A stretch of DNA of 64,000 nucleotides from contig JBBQAA010000055.1 in NCBI GenBank assembly GCA_038276395.1, forward strand, positions 1 to 64,000. Direction: 5' to 3'. This stretch comes from JBBQAA01 sp038276395 (GTDB lineage: Bacteria > Actinomycetota > Thermoleophilia > Solirubrobacterales > Solirubrobacteraceae). Both the position numbers and the translations under genes were made by a program. This document shows, piece by piece, positions 25,812-34,301 of this stretch. The notes below the pieces were generated by a model that ran no database searches, was not told the DNA's origin, and saw only the letters and a list, made by a program, of their open reading frames with translations. Each line of letters starts with the position of its first letter. The stretch's first letter is position 1.

Positions 25812-26704
25812 GAGCCCAGGGACAGGACGGCGGCGCCGTAGGGCGGCGCGGGGAACGCCTCGGGGTGCAGGACGTGGGCGAGCAGCTCGACCCCCTCGAC
25901 GAGCCGCGGCCCGGGCCGGGAGAAGTAGGCGGCGGCATCGAGGGCGACGATGGCCCCGGCGCCGAGCGCGCGCAGGCGCTCGCCCTGCCGCTCGGCCTCG
26001 ACGAGCGCCCGCACCGCGTCGTAGCCGCAGGGGACGGCGAGCACGACGTCGGGCGCCGCCGCCTGGAGATCCTCCCAGCCTCGCTGCTCGGAGGGCTCGC
26101 CGGGCAGGCCGAGCACGTCGAGCCCGCCCGCCAGCTCGATCATCTGCGGCGTCCAGTGGCCGGCAACGAATAGCGGGTCGAGCCATTCGAGCGCGACGAC
26201 GGCCGGCCGCGCGCGGCCCTCGACGCCGCGGGCGACGCGATCCAGGCGCTCGGCGTTCTCCTCCGCGAGCTCCTCGGCCTCGTCCTCCGCGTCGGCGGCC
26301 AGTGCCAGACGGGCGATGTCCCCGAGCGCCTCGCCCAGGGTGTGCGGGTCGAGGGAGAGGACCCGCGGCGGGGCCGCCATCCGCTCGGCCACGGCGCGGA
26401 CGTCATCGACCGAGACGGCGCACACCGAGCACAGGGCCTGGGTGACGATGAGGTCGGGCTCGAGCTCGGTCAGGCGCTGGGCGTCGAGCGTGTAGATCGA
26501 CTCGCCGCGCTCCGTGCGCTCCCGGACCTGGCCGTCGATCTCACGCGCCGAGAGCCCGGGCGGGAGCACGTCGCAGGTGACGTGCGGGAGCTCGCGCGCC
26601 TCGGCCGGGTGGTCGCACTCGTGCGTGACGGCGATGACCTCGTCGCCGAGGCCGAGGGCGAAGAGGGCCTCGGTCGCGGAGGGGACGAGGGAGACGATCC
26701 TCAT
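25808..26704 (-). CDS. BtuF-like helical-backbone metal/corrin-binding protein
   Basis: 298 residues starting MRIVSLVPSATEALFALGLGDEVIAVTHECDHPAEA, the periplasmic-binding-protein type III fold of BtuF/FecB. Further marks are EPDLIVTQALCSVCAVS, RVLSLDPHTLGEALGDI and VVALEWLDPLFVAGHWTPQM. There is no signal peptide or lipobox, so it is probably cytosolic, unlike transport BtuF; such versions are common near cobalamin genes, but none are seen here. The ATG follows a TATCCT hexamer by 10 nt. The stop overlaps the glycosyltransferase remnant's GTG. Confidence 0.83.
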   Translation of the reverse strand: MRIVSLVPSATEALFALGLGDEVIAVTHECDHPAEARELPHVTCDVLPPGLSAREIDGQVRERTERGESIYTLDAQRLTELEPDLIVTQALCSVCAVSVDDVRAVAERMAAPPRVLSLDPHTLGEALGDIARLALAADAEDEAEELAEENAERLDRVARGVEGRARPAVVALEWLDPLFVAGHWTPQMIELAGGLDVLGLPGEPSEQRGWEDLQAAAPDVVLAVPCGYDAVRALVEAERQGERLRALGAGAIVALDAAAYFSRPGPRLVEGVELLAHVLHPEAFPAPPYGAAVLSLGS

Positions 26705-26733
26705 GGCGGCGGTCAGGATATGAGTGGGGTGGC

Positions 26734-27669
26734 CTACGGCTCTCCGTCCCAGTAGTCGAGCGCTCCCTCGATGCGCGTGAGCAGGCCGAGCCCGCGGAAG
26801 GCAACCTTGTTCGAGCGCGGGTAGAGGCACATGTCGCTCGCCTCCCGCGTCCCGAAGGCGAGGAGGCGGAGCGGACCCTCGTCCCCGGCCCGGAAGCAGT
26901 GGCCGACCCCCGTGGCCGGCAGGCGCGAGACCACGTGACCCTCCCGGATCGGGGACCGCTCCTCTCCCAGCTCGAGCGTGCCCGTGCCCGCGAGCACGAG
27001 GAAGAGCTCCTCCTCGACCGAGTGGCAGTGCAGCGGCGACCCGCGATGCCCGGGGTCGATGACGTACTCGCGCAGGCCGCAGGTCACCGAGCCGAGGGCG
27101 GTTCCGATCCGGCGCTGGAAGCACGCGTGCGTGCCGTGCTCGCGCCGCTCGACCGGCACGTCCTCAAGACGCGCGATCCGCTCGGGGCGCTCGGGCTGCG
27201 GCGGGTCGTCGAGCGCGGTCAGCGGCCCGGCCCGGCGCTCGCGCTCGTAGGGGTGCTTCCCCCGCCCGATCTCCGTCCACGCGGGGCGGAGCCAGGCCAC
27301 CTCGGCCCGGGGCAGCTCGATGGCCTCCGTCCACACGCGGGTGCCGAACACGAGCCCGTGCAGCCCCTCGGGCCCGGCGGCCAGGGTGTGCGCCTCCTCG
27401 CGGCGGCGGTGGAGCAGGACGTCGCCGGCCCCGACCGCCCAGGTCCGGCCGTCCTGCCAGGAGCGTCCGGCCCCGTCGAGCAGGACGAAGATCTCCTCCT
27501 CCGCGCCGTGACGGTGGGCCGGCGTCAGGCGCGCGCCGGGCTCGACCCAGAAGCGGCGCAGGCCGACCGCGCGCGAGCCGGCCGCCGTGCCGAGGTCCTG
27601 CCAGCGCGCCGCGATCTCCCCGGCCTCGGTGCGCGTGCCGCCCACCTCGTTCCAGTGCGCGATGCCCAC
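26734..27669 (-). CDS. double-cupin domain protein
   Basis: 311 residues from the GTG at 27669 (VGIAHWNEV); an earlier in-frame start would extend into the divergent promoter region. Two cupin barrels are seen. The first has WVEPGARLTPAHRHGAEEEIFVLL and GDVLLHRRREEAHTLAAG. The second has VIDPGHRGSPLHCHSVEEELFLVLAG with SRLPATGVGHCFRAG. The His/Glu sets suit a metal site in both. The reaction is unknown; bicupins include dioxygenases and sugar isomerases. Divergent from the CorC/HlyC gene. Confidence 0.82.
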   Translation of the reverse strand: MGIAHWNEVGGTRTEAGEIAARWQDLGTAAGSRAVGLRRFWVEPGARLTPAHRHGAEEEIFVLLDGAGRSWQDGRTWAVGAGDVLLHRRREEAHTLAAGPEGLHGLVFGTRVWTEAIELPRAEVAWLRPAWTEIGRGKHPYERERRAGPLTALDDPPQPERPERIARLEDVPVERREHGTHACFQRRIGTALGSVTCGLREYVIDPGHRGSPLHCHSVEEELFLVLAGTGTLELGEERSPIREGHVVSRLPATGVGHCFRAGDEGPLRLLAFGTREASDMCLYPRSNKVAFRGLGLLTRIEGALDYWDGEP

Positions 27670-27758
27670 GGCGGCGCACGTTACACTCGCGGTGTCGCCC
27701 TGATGAACGACGACCCCTCGCCCCGAAGTAGCGGCAGACAACCCGGGCGGCCCCCGCG

Positions 27759-29066
27759 ATGACGCCCCTGCTGCTCGTCGTCGTCGCCGTGCTCGTGCTG
27801 CTGAACGCGTTCTTCGTGATCGCGGAGTACTCGCTCGTGCGCTCGCGCCGACCGCGCCTGGAGGCGATGGCCGAGGAGGGCACGCGCGGCGCCGTGCTCG
27901 CGCTGCGCCAGCTCGACGCGATCAACGAGTACATCTCGGTCATCCAAGTGGGGGTGACGATGGTCTCCATCGGCATCGGCGCGATCGGGGAGCCCGTCAT
28001 CGCGAAGCTGCTCGAGGGGCCGCTCGACGATCGGCTGGCCCACGGCCTCGCCGTCGCCATCGCGGTGATCATCGCCTACCTCATCATCACGAGCCTGCAC
28101 ATCACGATCGGCGAGATCGTCCCCAAGTTCTACGCGATCGACCGCGCGGAGGGGATCGCCCGGCGCGTGAGCCGGCCGCTGCAGATCTGCCGCTTCCTCT
28201 TCCGCCCCTTCGCCTACGTGCTCACGGGCGCGGCCTACCGGATTCTGCGCCTGCTCGGCGTGTCGCCGGCGTCGGCCCGCGAGGAGGGCGGGACCCCCGA
28301 CGAGATCCGCCGCATCATCGCCGAGTCCTACACCGGCGGCAAGCTCGACGAGGGCGAGGCGTCGATGCTCTCGGGGGTCTTCCACCTCCACGAGCAGGAG
28401 GCACGGCAGGTGATGACGCCGATCCCCGCCGTTATCACGGTCGACGTCTCCGACAGCGTGGAGACGGCGCTGCGCCGCTGTGTCTCCTCGGGCCACACGC
28501 GGCTCGTCGTCACCGAGGACGAGAACCAGGACCGGATCAAGGGGGTCGTCCACACCAACTCGCTGGCCCAGCTCCTGCTCACCGACGGCCCGGAGACGGC
28601 GCTCGAGCCGGTCGTCCGCGACGCGCTCATCGTGCCTGAGACGAAGCCCCTCGATGACCTCCTGGCCGACCTGCAGCGCCACCGCGCCTCGCTGGCCGTG
28701 GTCATCGACGAGTACGGGCGGACCTCGGGGCTCGTGTCGATCGAGGACATCATCGAGGAGGTCGTCGGGGAGATCGACGACGAGACCGATCCGGCGGGCG
28801 GCGCCGTGCGCCGGCTGGCCAACGGGGACTGGTTCGTGCGCGGCCACGTCGCCGTCGCCGATCTCGCCGGCTACGGGCTCGAGCTCTCGGTCGTCACCGA
28901 CGCCTACAACTCGGTCGGGGGCTTCGTGTTCGCCGAGCTCGGCCGGCTGCCCAAGCGCGGGGACACCGTCTCGCCCGACGGCTACTCGATCCGCGTCGAG
29001 TCCGTGCGCGAGAACCGGATCGAGGCCGTGAGGATCCGCGAAAGGAACGGGGCCCGCGCGCGTTAG
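27759..29066 (+). CDS. hemolysin C/CorC-type protein (CNNM/DUF21 + CBS pair + CorC_HlyC)
   Basis: 435 residues. Residues 1-190 are the DUF21/CNNM membrane domain with four hydrophobic segments (LLLVVVAVLVLLNAFFVIAE, VGVTMVSIGIGAIGEP, AVIIAYLIITSLHITIGEIVPK). Two CBS motifs follow (VMTPIPAVITVD and ALIVPETKPLDDLLADL with IDEYGRTSGLVSIEDIIEEVVGEI), then the C-terminal CorC_HlyC domain (VYDAYNSVGGFVFAELG-like). Such proteins are linked to Mg2+/Co2+ efflux; haemolysis is only a historical label. Followed by a strong terminator at 29132. Confidence 0.93.
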   Translation: MTPLLLVVVAVLVLLNAFFVIAEYSLVRSRRPRLEAMAEEGTRGAVLALRQLDAINEYISVIQVGVTMVSIGIGAIGEPVIAKLLEGPLDDRLAHGLAVAIAVIIAYLIITSLHITIGEIVPKFYAIDRAEGIARRVSRPLQICRFLFRPFAYVLTGAAYRILRLLGVSPASAREEGGTPDEIRRIIAESYTGGKLDEGEASMLSGVFHLHEQEARQVMTPIPAVITVDVSDSVETALRRCVSSGHTRLVVTEDENQDRIKGVVHTNSLAQLLLTDGPETALEPVVRDALIVPETKPLDDLLADLQRHRASLAVVIDEYGRTSGLVSIEDIIEEVVGEIDDETDPAGGAVRRLANGDWFVRGHVAVADLAGYGLELSVVTDAYNSVGGFVFAELGRLPKRGDTVSPDGYSIRVESVRENRIEAVRIRERNGARAR

Positions 29067-29074
29067 CTATCCCA

Positions 29075-29124
29075 GCGAGCCGGATCCGAGTGGATCTGGG
29101 GTGGGTCTGCTCGACCCGGCTCGC
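29075..29124 (+). other. long-range hairpin before the terminator
   Basis: GCGAGCCGG at 29075-29083 pairs with CCGGCTCGC at 29116-29124 around a 32-nt loop that has a smaller GATCC/GGATC hairpin. It stands 7 nt before the terminator stem and may shield the mRNA 3' end. Confidence 0.4.
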
Positions 29125-29131
29125 GAAAAGG

Positions 29132-29160
29132 AACCGGCCCGCCAGATGGCGGGCCGGTTT
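29132..29160 (+). terminator. Rho-independent terminator between convergent genes
   Basis: A perfect 12-bp stem, AACCGGCCCGCC and its complement, around AGAT (29144-29147). The plus-strand side ends in TTT; the minus-strand side is followed by CCTTTTCGC. It can therefore serve both the plus-strand CorC gene and the minus-strand dehydrogenase gene. Confidence 0.85.
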
Positions 29161-29252
29161 CGTACTGCGGAGGAGGTGCTGCTGTGTCGGTACGTCGCGG
29201 CTCAGTATCGGCCGCGAGGATGAGGTGGGCGTGAGCCCTCCCTGAGAGATTC

Positions 29253-30047
29253 CTAATAGGCGTGAAGGCCGCCGCCGCTCTTGCGCCCGAGCGCGCCCTC
29301 GGTCACGAGCGCGAGCAGGCGCTCGGGGACCTCGGCGCCGATCGCCTCCCCGATGGCCACGGCGACGTCGAGCCCGACGAGATCGAGCAGCGCGAGCGGC
29401 CCGACCGGATGGCCCGCGCCAAGGGTCATGCACGCGTCCACCGCGGCGGGCTCGAGCTTCGTCTCCTCCAGCAGCCGCACGGCCGAGAAGAGGTAGGGGA
29501 AGAGCAGGCGGTTGACGACGAAGCCGGGGATGTCCGGCACCTCGATCGCGGTCTTGCCGAGCGCGTCGCACAGCGCGCGGGCGCGAGTGCGGACCTCGGG
29601 CCGGGCCTCGTCGGGGACGGCCAGCTCGACGAGCTTCATCCTCGTCACCGGATTGAAGACGTGAAAGCCGCAGAACCGCCTCGGCACGCCGCTGGCCTCG
29701 GCCAGCTCGCGCACGGAGAGCGAGCTCGTCGTCGTGGCCACGATGGCGTCCGGCCCCCCATGCTGGCCGAGCTCGGCCAGGAGCGGGCCCTTGACCGCCG
29801 CATCCTCGCTCACCGCCTCGACGAGGAAGGTGCAGCCGCCGAGCTCCTCGAGCTCCCGCGACACCGTGACCCGCTCGGCGTTGACCGTTCCCGACAGGCG
29901 CCCGCAGAGCTTCGTGACCGTTTCGCGCGCACGGTCGGCGGAGTCCTCCGAGCGCGCCCACAGGAGCACGTCGCCGTGGCGCGCGGCGCTGGCCGCGAGA
30001 CCGCAGGCGATCGTGCCGCTGCCGGCTATGCCGAGGCGCTCGTCCAT
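29253..30047 (-). CDS. 3-hydroxyacyl-CoA dehydrogenase (3-hydroxybutyryl-CoA dehydrogenase type)
   Basis: 264 residues. The NAD loop is GIAGSGTIACGLAASAARHGD; the active-site region has FLVEAVSEDAAVKGPLLAEL, TTTSSLSVRELA, FCGFHVFNPVTRMKLVEL (catalytic His) and the C-terminal domain DIPGFVVNRLLFPYLFSAVRLLEE, GAGHPVGPLALLDLVGLD. It oxidises 3-hydroxyacyl-CoA with NAD+ or NADP+. Somewhat shorter than the usual 280, with a compact C-terminus. Divergent from a thiolase gene 59 nt away, which carries out the next step of beta-oxidation. Confidence 0.93.
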   Translation of the reverse strand: MDERLGIAGSGTIACGLAASAARHGDVLLWARSEDSADRARETVTKLCGRLSGTVNAERVTVSRELEELGGCTFLVEAVSEDAAVKGPLLAELGQHGGPDAIVATTTSSLSVRELAEASGVPRRFCGFHVFNPVTRMKLVELAVPDEARPEVRTRARALCDALGKTAIEVPDIPGFVVNRLLFPYLFSAVRLLEETKLEPAAVDACMTLGAGHPVGPLALLDLVGLDVAVAIGEAIGAEVPERLLALVTEGALGRKSGGGLHAY

Positions 30048-30106
30048 GGGCCGGCAGTAGCCTAGGGCTCGTCACATTCCGAGCAAACGAAGCGGTTGGA
30101 GCTCTC

Positions 30107-31273
30107 ATGAACAACGGACGCGAGGTCGTCATCGTCGAGGCGGTGCGCACGCCGATCGGGCGCGGGCACAAGGAGAAGGGCTACTACAAGGACACCCATC
30201 CCAACGAGCTGCTCGGCAAGACCTACACGGAGGTCATCGAGCGCGCGGGGATCGACGCCTCCGAGGTCGAGGACGTCATCTGCGGCTGCGTCCAGCAGTA
30301 CGGCGAGCAGATGTTCAACGTCGGGCGCAACGCCTGGCTCCAGGCCGGCCTGCCGATCGAGACGCCGGCCACGACCGTCGACCGGCAGTGCGGCTCAGCC
30401 CAGCAGGCCGTCAACTTCGGCGCCGCGCTCATCGCGGCCGGCGTCCACGACACGGTGATCGGCGGCGGCGTCGAGCACATGGGCCACATCCCCATGGGCG
30501 TCGGCTTCAACTGGGTCGACCAGGTCGGCTCGCCGTGGCCCAAGGAGCTGATGGAGCGCTACGAACTCGTCCCCCAGGGCCTCTCGGCGGAGATGATCGC
30601 CGACAAGTGGGAGATCCCGCGCTCGGAGCTCGACGAGCTCGCCGTGCGCTCCCACCGCCTGGCCCACCAGGCGACCGAGGAGGGTCGCTTCGAGCGGGAG
30701 ACCGTGCCCTTCCAGGTCAACGGGGACACCTACGTGGCCGATCAGGGCATCCGCCCCGAGACGACGCTCGAGACGCTCGCGGCGCTCAAGCCCGCCTTCA
30801 AGGAGGACGGCAAGATCACGGCGGGCAACGCCTCCCAGATCTCCGACGGCGCCGCCTCCGTCCTGCTCATGGCGCGCGAGAAGGCCGAGGCGCTCGGCCT
30901 CACCCCGCGGGCGCGGATCGTCGACCAGACGACGGTCGGCGTCGACCCCGTGATCATGCTCACCGGTCCCATCCCGGCCACGCGGAAGCTGCTCGAGCGC
31001 AACGGCATGCAGATCGGCGACATCGACCTCTTCGAGGTCAACGAGGCCTTCGCGCCCGTGCTCGCCGCCTGGAAGCGCGAGCTCGAGCCCGACATGGACC
31101 GCGTGAACGTCAACGGCGGCGCCATGGCTCTCGGCCACCCGCTCGGCTCGACCGGCGCCCGGCTGCTGACCACGCTGCTGCACGAGCTTGAGCGCTCCGA
31201 CAAGGAGACCGGCCTCGTGACGATGTGCTGCGGCGGCGGCCTCGGCACGGGAACGATCATCCAGCGCGTCTGA
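30107..31273 (+). CDS. acetyl-CoA C-acyltransferase (thiolase)
   Basis: 388 residues with all three active-site blocks: nucleophile Cys95 in TVDRQCGSAQQAV, the NEAFAPVLAAWKRE block with NVNGGAMALGHPLGSTGAR (catalytic His), and the C-terminal MCCGGGLGTG with the acid/base Cys. It cleaves 3-ketoacyl-CoA or condenses two acyl-CoAs. The sequence resembles the degradative, FadA5-like actinobacterial thiolases more than PhaA, but substrate assignment is uncertain. No near Shine-Dalgarno; 59 nt from the divergent dehydrogenase. Confidence 0.94.
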   Translation: MNNGREVVIVEAVRTPIGRGHKEKGYYKDTHPNELLGKTYTEVIERAGIDASEVEDVICGCVQQYGEQMFNVGRNAWLQAGLPIETPATTVDRQCGSAQQAVNFGAALIAAGVHDTVIGGGVEHMGHIPMGVGFNWVDQVGSPWPKELMERYELVPQGLSAEMIADKWEIPRSELDELAVRSHRLAHQATEEGRFERETVPFQVNGDTYVADQGIRPETTLETLAALKPAFKEDGKITAGNASQISDGAASVLLMAREKAEALGLTPRARIVDQTTVGVDPVIMLTGPIPATRKLLERNGMQIGDIDLFEVNEAFAPVLAAWKRELEPDMDRVNVNGGAMALGHPLGSTGARLLTTLLHELERSDKETGLVTMCCGGGLGTGTIIQRV

Positions 31274-31302
31274 TTCAGGCGCCGGCCCTTCCGGGTAGGA
31301 AC

Positions 31303-31329
31303 GTCTGCGCGCCGGACCGGCGCGCAGAC
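31303..31329 (+). other. perfect 12-bp hairpin after the thiolase gene
   Basis: GTCTGCGCGCCG (31303-31314) and CGGCGCGCAGAC (31318-31329) pair around a 3-nt loop. No T-run follows, so it is not a classical terminator. It sits 21 nt before the ATG of a 55-residue membrane protein and could be an mRNA 3' stabiliser, a weak terminator or a leader structure. Confidence 0.55.
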
Positions 31330-31350
31330 GACCCGGGAGGATCACTCTGA

Positions 31351-31518
31351 ATGCTTCGCGGCGCCCTCGGCTTCATCTACCTCGTCATCGGCCTGGTGGT
31401 CGCCGGCGACCACCGCTTCCTGAGCCATCTCGGGCACGTCAAGGTGCTGGCCTCTGCGCTGCTGGCGATCCTGCTGTGGCCGCTCGTGCTGCTCGGCGTG
31501 AACCTGCACATCCACTGA
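31351..31518 (+). CDS. 55-residue hydrophobic micro-protein
   Basis: The ATG at 31351 is preceded by GGGAGG (31336-31341) at a good distance. The product has two membrane segments: LGFIYLVIGLVVAG, a short loop DHRFLSHLGHVKV, then LASALLAILLWPLVLLGVNL and NLHIH at the end. Small two-helix proteins like this often regulate membrane complexes. I do not recognise the family. It lies between the thiolase hairpin and repeat copy B. Confidence 0.72.
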   Translation: MLRGALGFIYLVIGLVVAGDHRFLSHLGHVKVLASALLAILLWPLVLLGVNLHIH

Positions 31519-31524
31519 GGAGTC

Positions 31525-31635
31525 GTTCCCGGGGCGCCGTGGACAGCTTGATCGTCCTGGCGAGCATTCCTGTCCACGCGCGCTGCCCTCACCGCTCGGT
31601 GGACGGTTATGTCGGCGTGGCGAGCATTCCTGTCC
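31525..31635 (+). repeat. interspersed repeat, copy B
   Basis: GTTCCCGGGGCGCC then two units (31539-31575 and 31599-31635) separated by 23 nt. Both units start GTGGAC and end CATTCCTGTCC. It ends 8 nt before the stop of the enolase-superfamily gene, so unlike copies A and C it has no GGCGTGGTCGAAG tail. Confidence 0.87.
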
Positions 31636-31642
31636 TTCGGCC

Positions 31643-32701
31643 TCAGCCCTCCCAGGCGAACCCCGTCGCCGAGGGCCTCGGCGTCAAAGGGCTCTCCGGC
31701 AGCCCAGGCTCGGGCTCGGGCGCGTCGTACCCGCCCGGGGCGAGGTCGTTGGGGCCGTCGGGGTGGAAGAGCGAGGCGAGGTACTGCGCCTGGCCGCGGC
31801 CGGCGCCGAGCTCGAACTGCCCGCCGCCGTAAGCCCCGATGCCGTGCTCTGAGCAGTAGTCGTAGCCCGCGCACAGCGAGCTCAGCGGGCCGAAGCGCGA
31901 TGGCTTGACGTTCACCGTCCGCGGCGGGAAGGGCAGCGCCTCGATGTCCGGCACGCCGTGGATCGGCGCGTCCCAGGTGATCCGGTCGCGGTGGGGGCGG
32001 AGGATCTCGTCGACCTCGGGGTCGGTCAGGTCCGGGTCCTCGAGCCAGGCGTCGGGAAAGGCCTCGGCGCAGCGCCGGTAGAGCGCGGGGTCGGTGGGGT
32101 TGTCGACCGCGGTCCCCTTGTAGAAGGACTTGAAGTCGATCGAGTCGACGGCGCCCGTGGCCACGAGCCCGGCGATCAGCTCCTCGTCCCAGTCGGCGAC
32201 TGGGTCGAGCTTGAAGCGCAGGCCCGGGTAGGCGGCCAGGCGGGTCTGGAGCGGCGCGAGCGTCGAGGGCTCGCCGAGGCGCAGCGACATGACGAAGCGC
32301 ACGGGCCGGGGCTCGCGGCCGAGCACCTCGGAGAGCGGCTTCCCGGCCTGGCGGAGGGCGAGATCGAGCGCGGCGGAGTGGAAGGTCCAGCGCCGGTACA
32401 GGCGCGAGACGTCGCCGCGGGCCGGCGGAGCGGGGAAGAGGTCGAGCGCCTCCGTGTGCTCGCAGAAGTCCCCAAGGCTCCAGCTCCCCGCGAGCGGCAG
32501 GGTCGGTTCCGCCGCCTGGAGCGCGTCCTGGTCCGGGTCGTCGTAGACGACGTCCTCCCCGGTACCGGTCTCCCCTTCGCCGCGCAGGTGCACGAGCGTC
32601 GTCTGCCGCGTGAAGCCGGAGGAGACGTCGCGCGCGAGCCCCTCCGCGGCGTAGGACTCGACCTCGAGCGGCAGTCCGGCGATGAGGTCGTAGGTGCTCA
32701 C
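31643..32701 (-). CDS. enolase-superfamily protein (o-succinylbenzoate synthase/muconate cycloisomerase-like)
   Basis: 352 residues, GTG start overlapping the xseB stop (GTGA). The capping domain runs to about residue 120. The barrel shows LRFKLDPVADWDEEL (first catalytic Lys), DSIDFKSFYKG, AWLEDPDLTDPEVDEIL (metal Glu/Asp), and NVKPSRFGPLSSLC with the second catalytic Lys, then GIGAYGGGQFELGAGRGQAQ. MenC is one possibility, but no other menaquinone genes are nearby, so the substrate is open. The C-terminal tail is Pro-rich. Confidence 0.8.
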   Translation of the reverse strand: MSTYDLIAGLPLEVESYAAEGLARDVSSGFTRQTTLVHLRGEGETGTGEDVVYDDPDQDALQAAEPTLPLAGSWSLGDFCEHTEALDLFPAPPARGDVSRLYRRWTFHSAALDLALRQAGKPLSEVLGREPRPVRFVMSLRLGEPSTLAPLQTRLAAYPGLRFKLDPVADWDEELIAGLVATGAVDSIDFKSFYKGTAVDNPTDPALYRRCAEAFPDAWLEDPDLTDPEVDEILRPHRDRITWDAPIHGVPDIEALPFPPRTVNVKPSRFGPLSSLCAGYDYCSEHGIGAYGGGQFELGAGRGQAQYLASLFHPDGPNDLAPGGYDAPEPEPGLPESPLTPRPSATGFAWEG

Positions 32702-32958
32702 GCTCCGCCGCCCGCCTCGAGCCGGGCCACGAGCTCGTCGAGGCGCAGCTCCTCGAGGCCGCGGGAGACCGCCTCGAGCTCGCCGGCGCAGAACTCCACG
32801 AGCCCGCGGCCCTCGCGGCAGAGCTCGAGCGTCTCGCGCAGACCCGCCTCGCCCGAGTCGAGCCGGCGGATGATCTCCTCCAGGCGCCCGCTGGCGGCCT
32901 CGTAGGAGGGCGGCGGCGGGGCGGGCGCGGTCCCCGGCGGCGGCTCGGCGGCGCTCAT
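32698..32958 (-). CDS. xseB: exodeoxyribonuclease VII small subunit XseB
   Basis: 86 residues. After a Pro-rich leader, PSYEAASGRLEEIIRRLDSGEAGLRETLELCREGRGLVEFC is the conserved XseB helical hairpin. It binds XseA and is needed for single-strand exonuclease activity. The ATG at 32958 overlaps the xseA stop by 4 nt; the stop overlaps the enolase-family gene's GTG. The rest of the long open frame upstream is an xseA shadow. Confidence 0.92.
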   Translation of the reverse strand: MSAAEPPPGTAPAPPPPSYEAASGRLEEIIRRLDSGEAGLRETLELCREGRGLVEFCAGELEAVSRGLEELRLDELVARLEAGGGA

Positions 32959-34271
32959 TCCCGCACCTCGGCCTCGAGCTCGCCGTCGCCGAAGCGGAGC
33001 CGCAGCTCCCGCGCGCGCCGGGCGTCCGCCGCCGCCGTCACGGGCTCCCCCGCGCGGTCGAGGACGAGCGCGTAGCCGCGGGCGAGCGTGCGTTCGGGGT
33101 CGTGCGCGGAGAGGGCGAGGGACAGTCCCTCGAGGTCGCGCGCCCGGCCGGCCCGCTCCGCTCCCGCGGCCCGGGCCGCCTGGCGGGAGAGCACGCGGCT
33201 GTGGGTGTGCGTGAGCGCCTCTTCCTCCCCGAGGCGCCGCCGGGCGCTCGCGCGCACCTCGCGCAGGTGCTGGTGCAGGCGCCGCCGGTGGCGCAGGACG
33301 TGCTCCGCGGGCGCGCGCGAGGCGGCGGCGAGCGTCCGCGCGCGGTCGAGCACGGCGCGCGTGGCGTGCTGCTCGAGCCGCCCCGCCGCCGCCTGTGTGC
33401 GCGCCCGCGCGGCGCCGCAGTCGAGCGGCACGGCCGATTGCGCGGCGTGGGTCGGCGTCGAGCAGGAGACGGCGGCGACGTCGTCGATCAGCGTGCGGTC
33501 GGTGTGGTGCCCGACCGAGGCGATGACGGGGACGGGCAGGAGTGCCACCGTGCGGCACAGCGCCTCGTCGCAGAAGGCGAAGAGATCGGCCAGCGAGCCG
33601 CCGCCGCGGGCGACGACGATCACGTCCGGCGCCGCACAGGCGGCGAGGTCGCGCAGCGCCTGGGCGATCCGCGGCGCGGCGTGGCGGTCCTGCACGGGCG
33701 CGAAGGCCCACACGAGCCGGCCCGCCCAGCCCTGGCGGGAGAGGCCGGCGAGGACGTCGTCCCGCGCCTTGCCCGACTCGCCGGTGACGACGCCGATCGT
33801 GTGGGGGAGGGTCGGGCGCGGCAGGCGCTTCTGGAGCGCCAGCAGCCCCTCGGCGTTGAGCTGCTTGCGCAACCGGTCGACCTGGGCGAGCAGATCCCCC
33901 TCTCCGGCCCGGCGCAGCTCCGTGCCGGCGAAGGTGAAGGAGGGGGAGGACGTGCGGCTGCCCGGATAGAAGTCGGGCCCGCCGCCGACGACGACGCGCA
34001 CGCCGTCGACGACGCCCGCGGAGTCGAGGCGATCCCACTCGTCGCGCCACATCGAGCAGGGCAGCGCCCCGTTCGCGTCGCGCAGCTCGAAGAAGACCTT
34101 CGTGCGCGCGGTGCGGAGGTTCCACACCTCGCCGAAGACCTGCACGCGGCTGATCCCGCGGAAGCGCTCACGCAGCCGCTCCGCGTAGAGCCCGACCGGC
34201 CACGGGCCGGGCAGGGCCGAGCCCTCGATCCCCGCGGGCCGCGCCGCGGCGGTGGGTTCCGGCGCGCTCAC
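32955..34271 (-). CDS. xseA: exodeoxyribonuclease VII large subunit XseA
   Basis: 438 residues from the GTG at 34271 (SAPEPTAAARP); earlier frame is antisense to the SRPBCC gene. The OB-fold ssDNA-binding domain comes first (RVQVFGEVWNLRTARTKVFFELRDANGAL). The catalytic domain has IGVVTGESGKARDDVL, DVIVVARGGGSLADLFAFCDE and VPVIASVGHHTDRTLIDDVAAV. A coiled middle and the C-terminal LARGYALVLDRAGEPVT follow. It degrades ssDNA to oligonucleotides with XseB. Length and order are normal. Confidence 0.95.
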   Translation of the reverse strand: MSAPEPTAAARPAGIEGSALPGPWPVGLYAERLRERFRGISRVQVFGEVWNLRTARTKVFFELRDANGALPCSMWRDEWDRLDSAGVVDGVRVVVGGGPDFYPGSRTSSPSFTFAGTELRRAGEGDLLAQVDRLRKQLNAEGLLALQKRLPRPTLPHTIGVVTGESGKARDDVLAGLSRQGWAGRLVWAFAPVQDRHAAPRIAQALRDLAACAAPDVIVVARGGGSLADLFAFCDEALCRTVALLPVPVIASVGHHTDRTLIDDVAAVSCSTPTHAAQSAVPLDCGAARARTQAAAGRLEQHATRAVLDRARTLAAASRAPAEHVLRHRRRLHQHLREVRASARRRLGEEEALTHTHSRVLSRQAARAAGAERAGRARDLEGLSLALSAHDPERTLARGYALVLDRAGEPVTAAADARRARELRLRFGDGELEAEVRE

Positions 34272-34288
34272 CGGCCGAGCGTATCGGT

Positions 34289-34294
34289 TAGGCT
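34289..34294 (+). promoter_or_regulatory. putative -10 box (TAGGCT) of the SRPBCC gene
   Basis: TAGGCT ends 7 nt before the ATG at 34302, within the 30-nt gap divergent to xseA. No Shine-Dalgarno is seen. Confidence 0.43.
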
Positions 34295-34301
34295 CGACGC
34301 G

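Noticed and set aside
31643..32701. Naming the enolase-superfamily gene menC
   Set aside because: The fold and lysines fit several reactions, and no other menaquinone gene is in the window.
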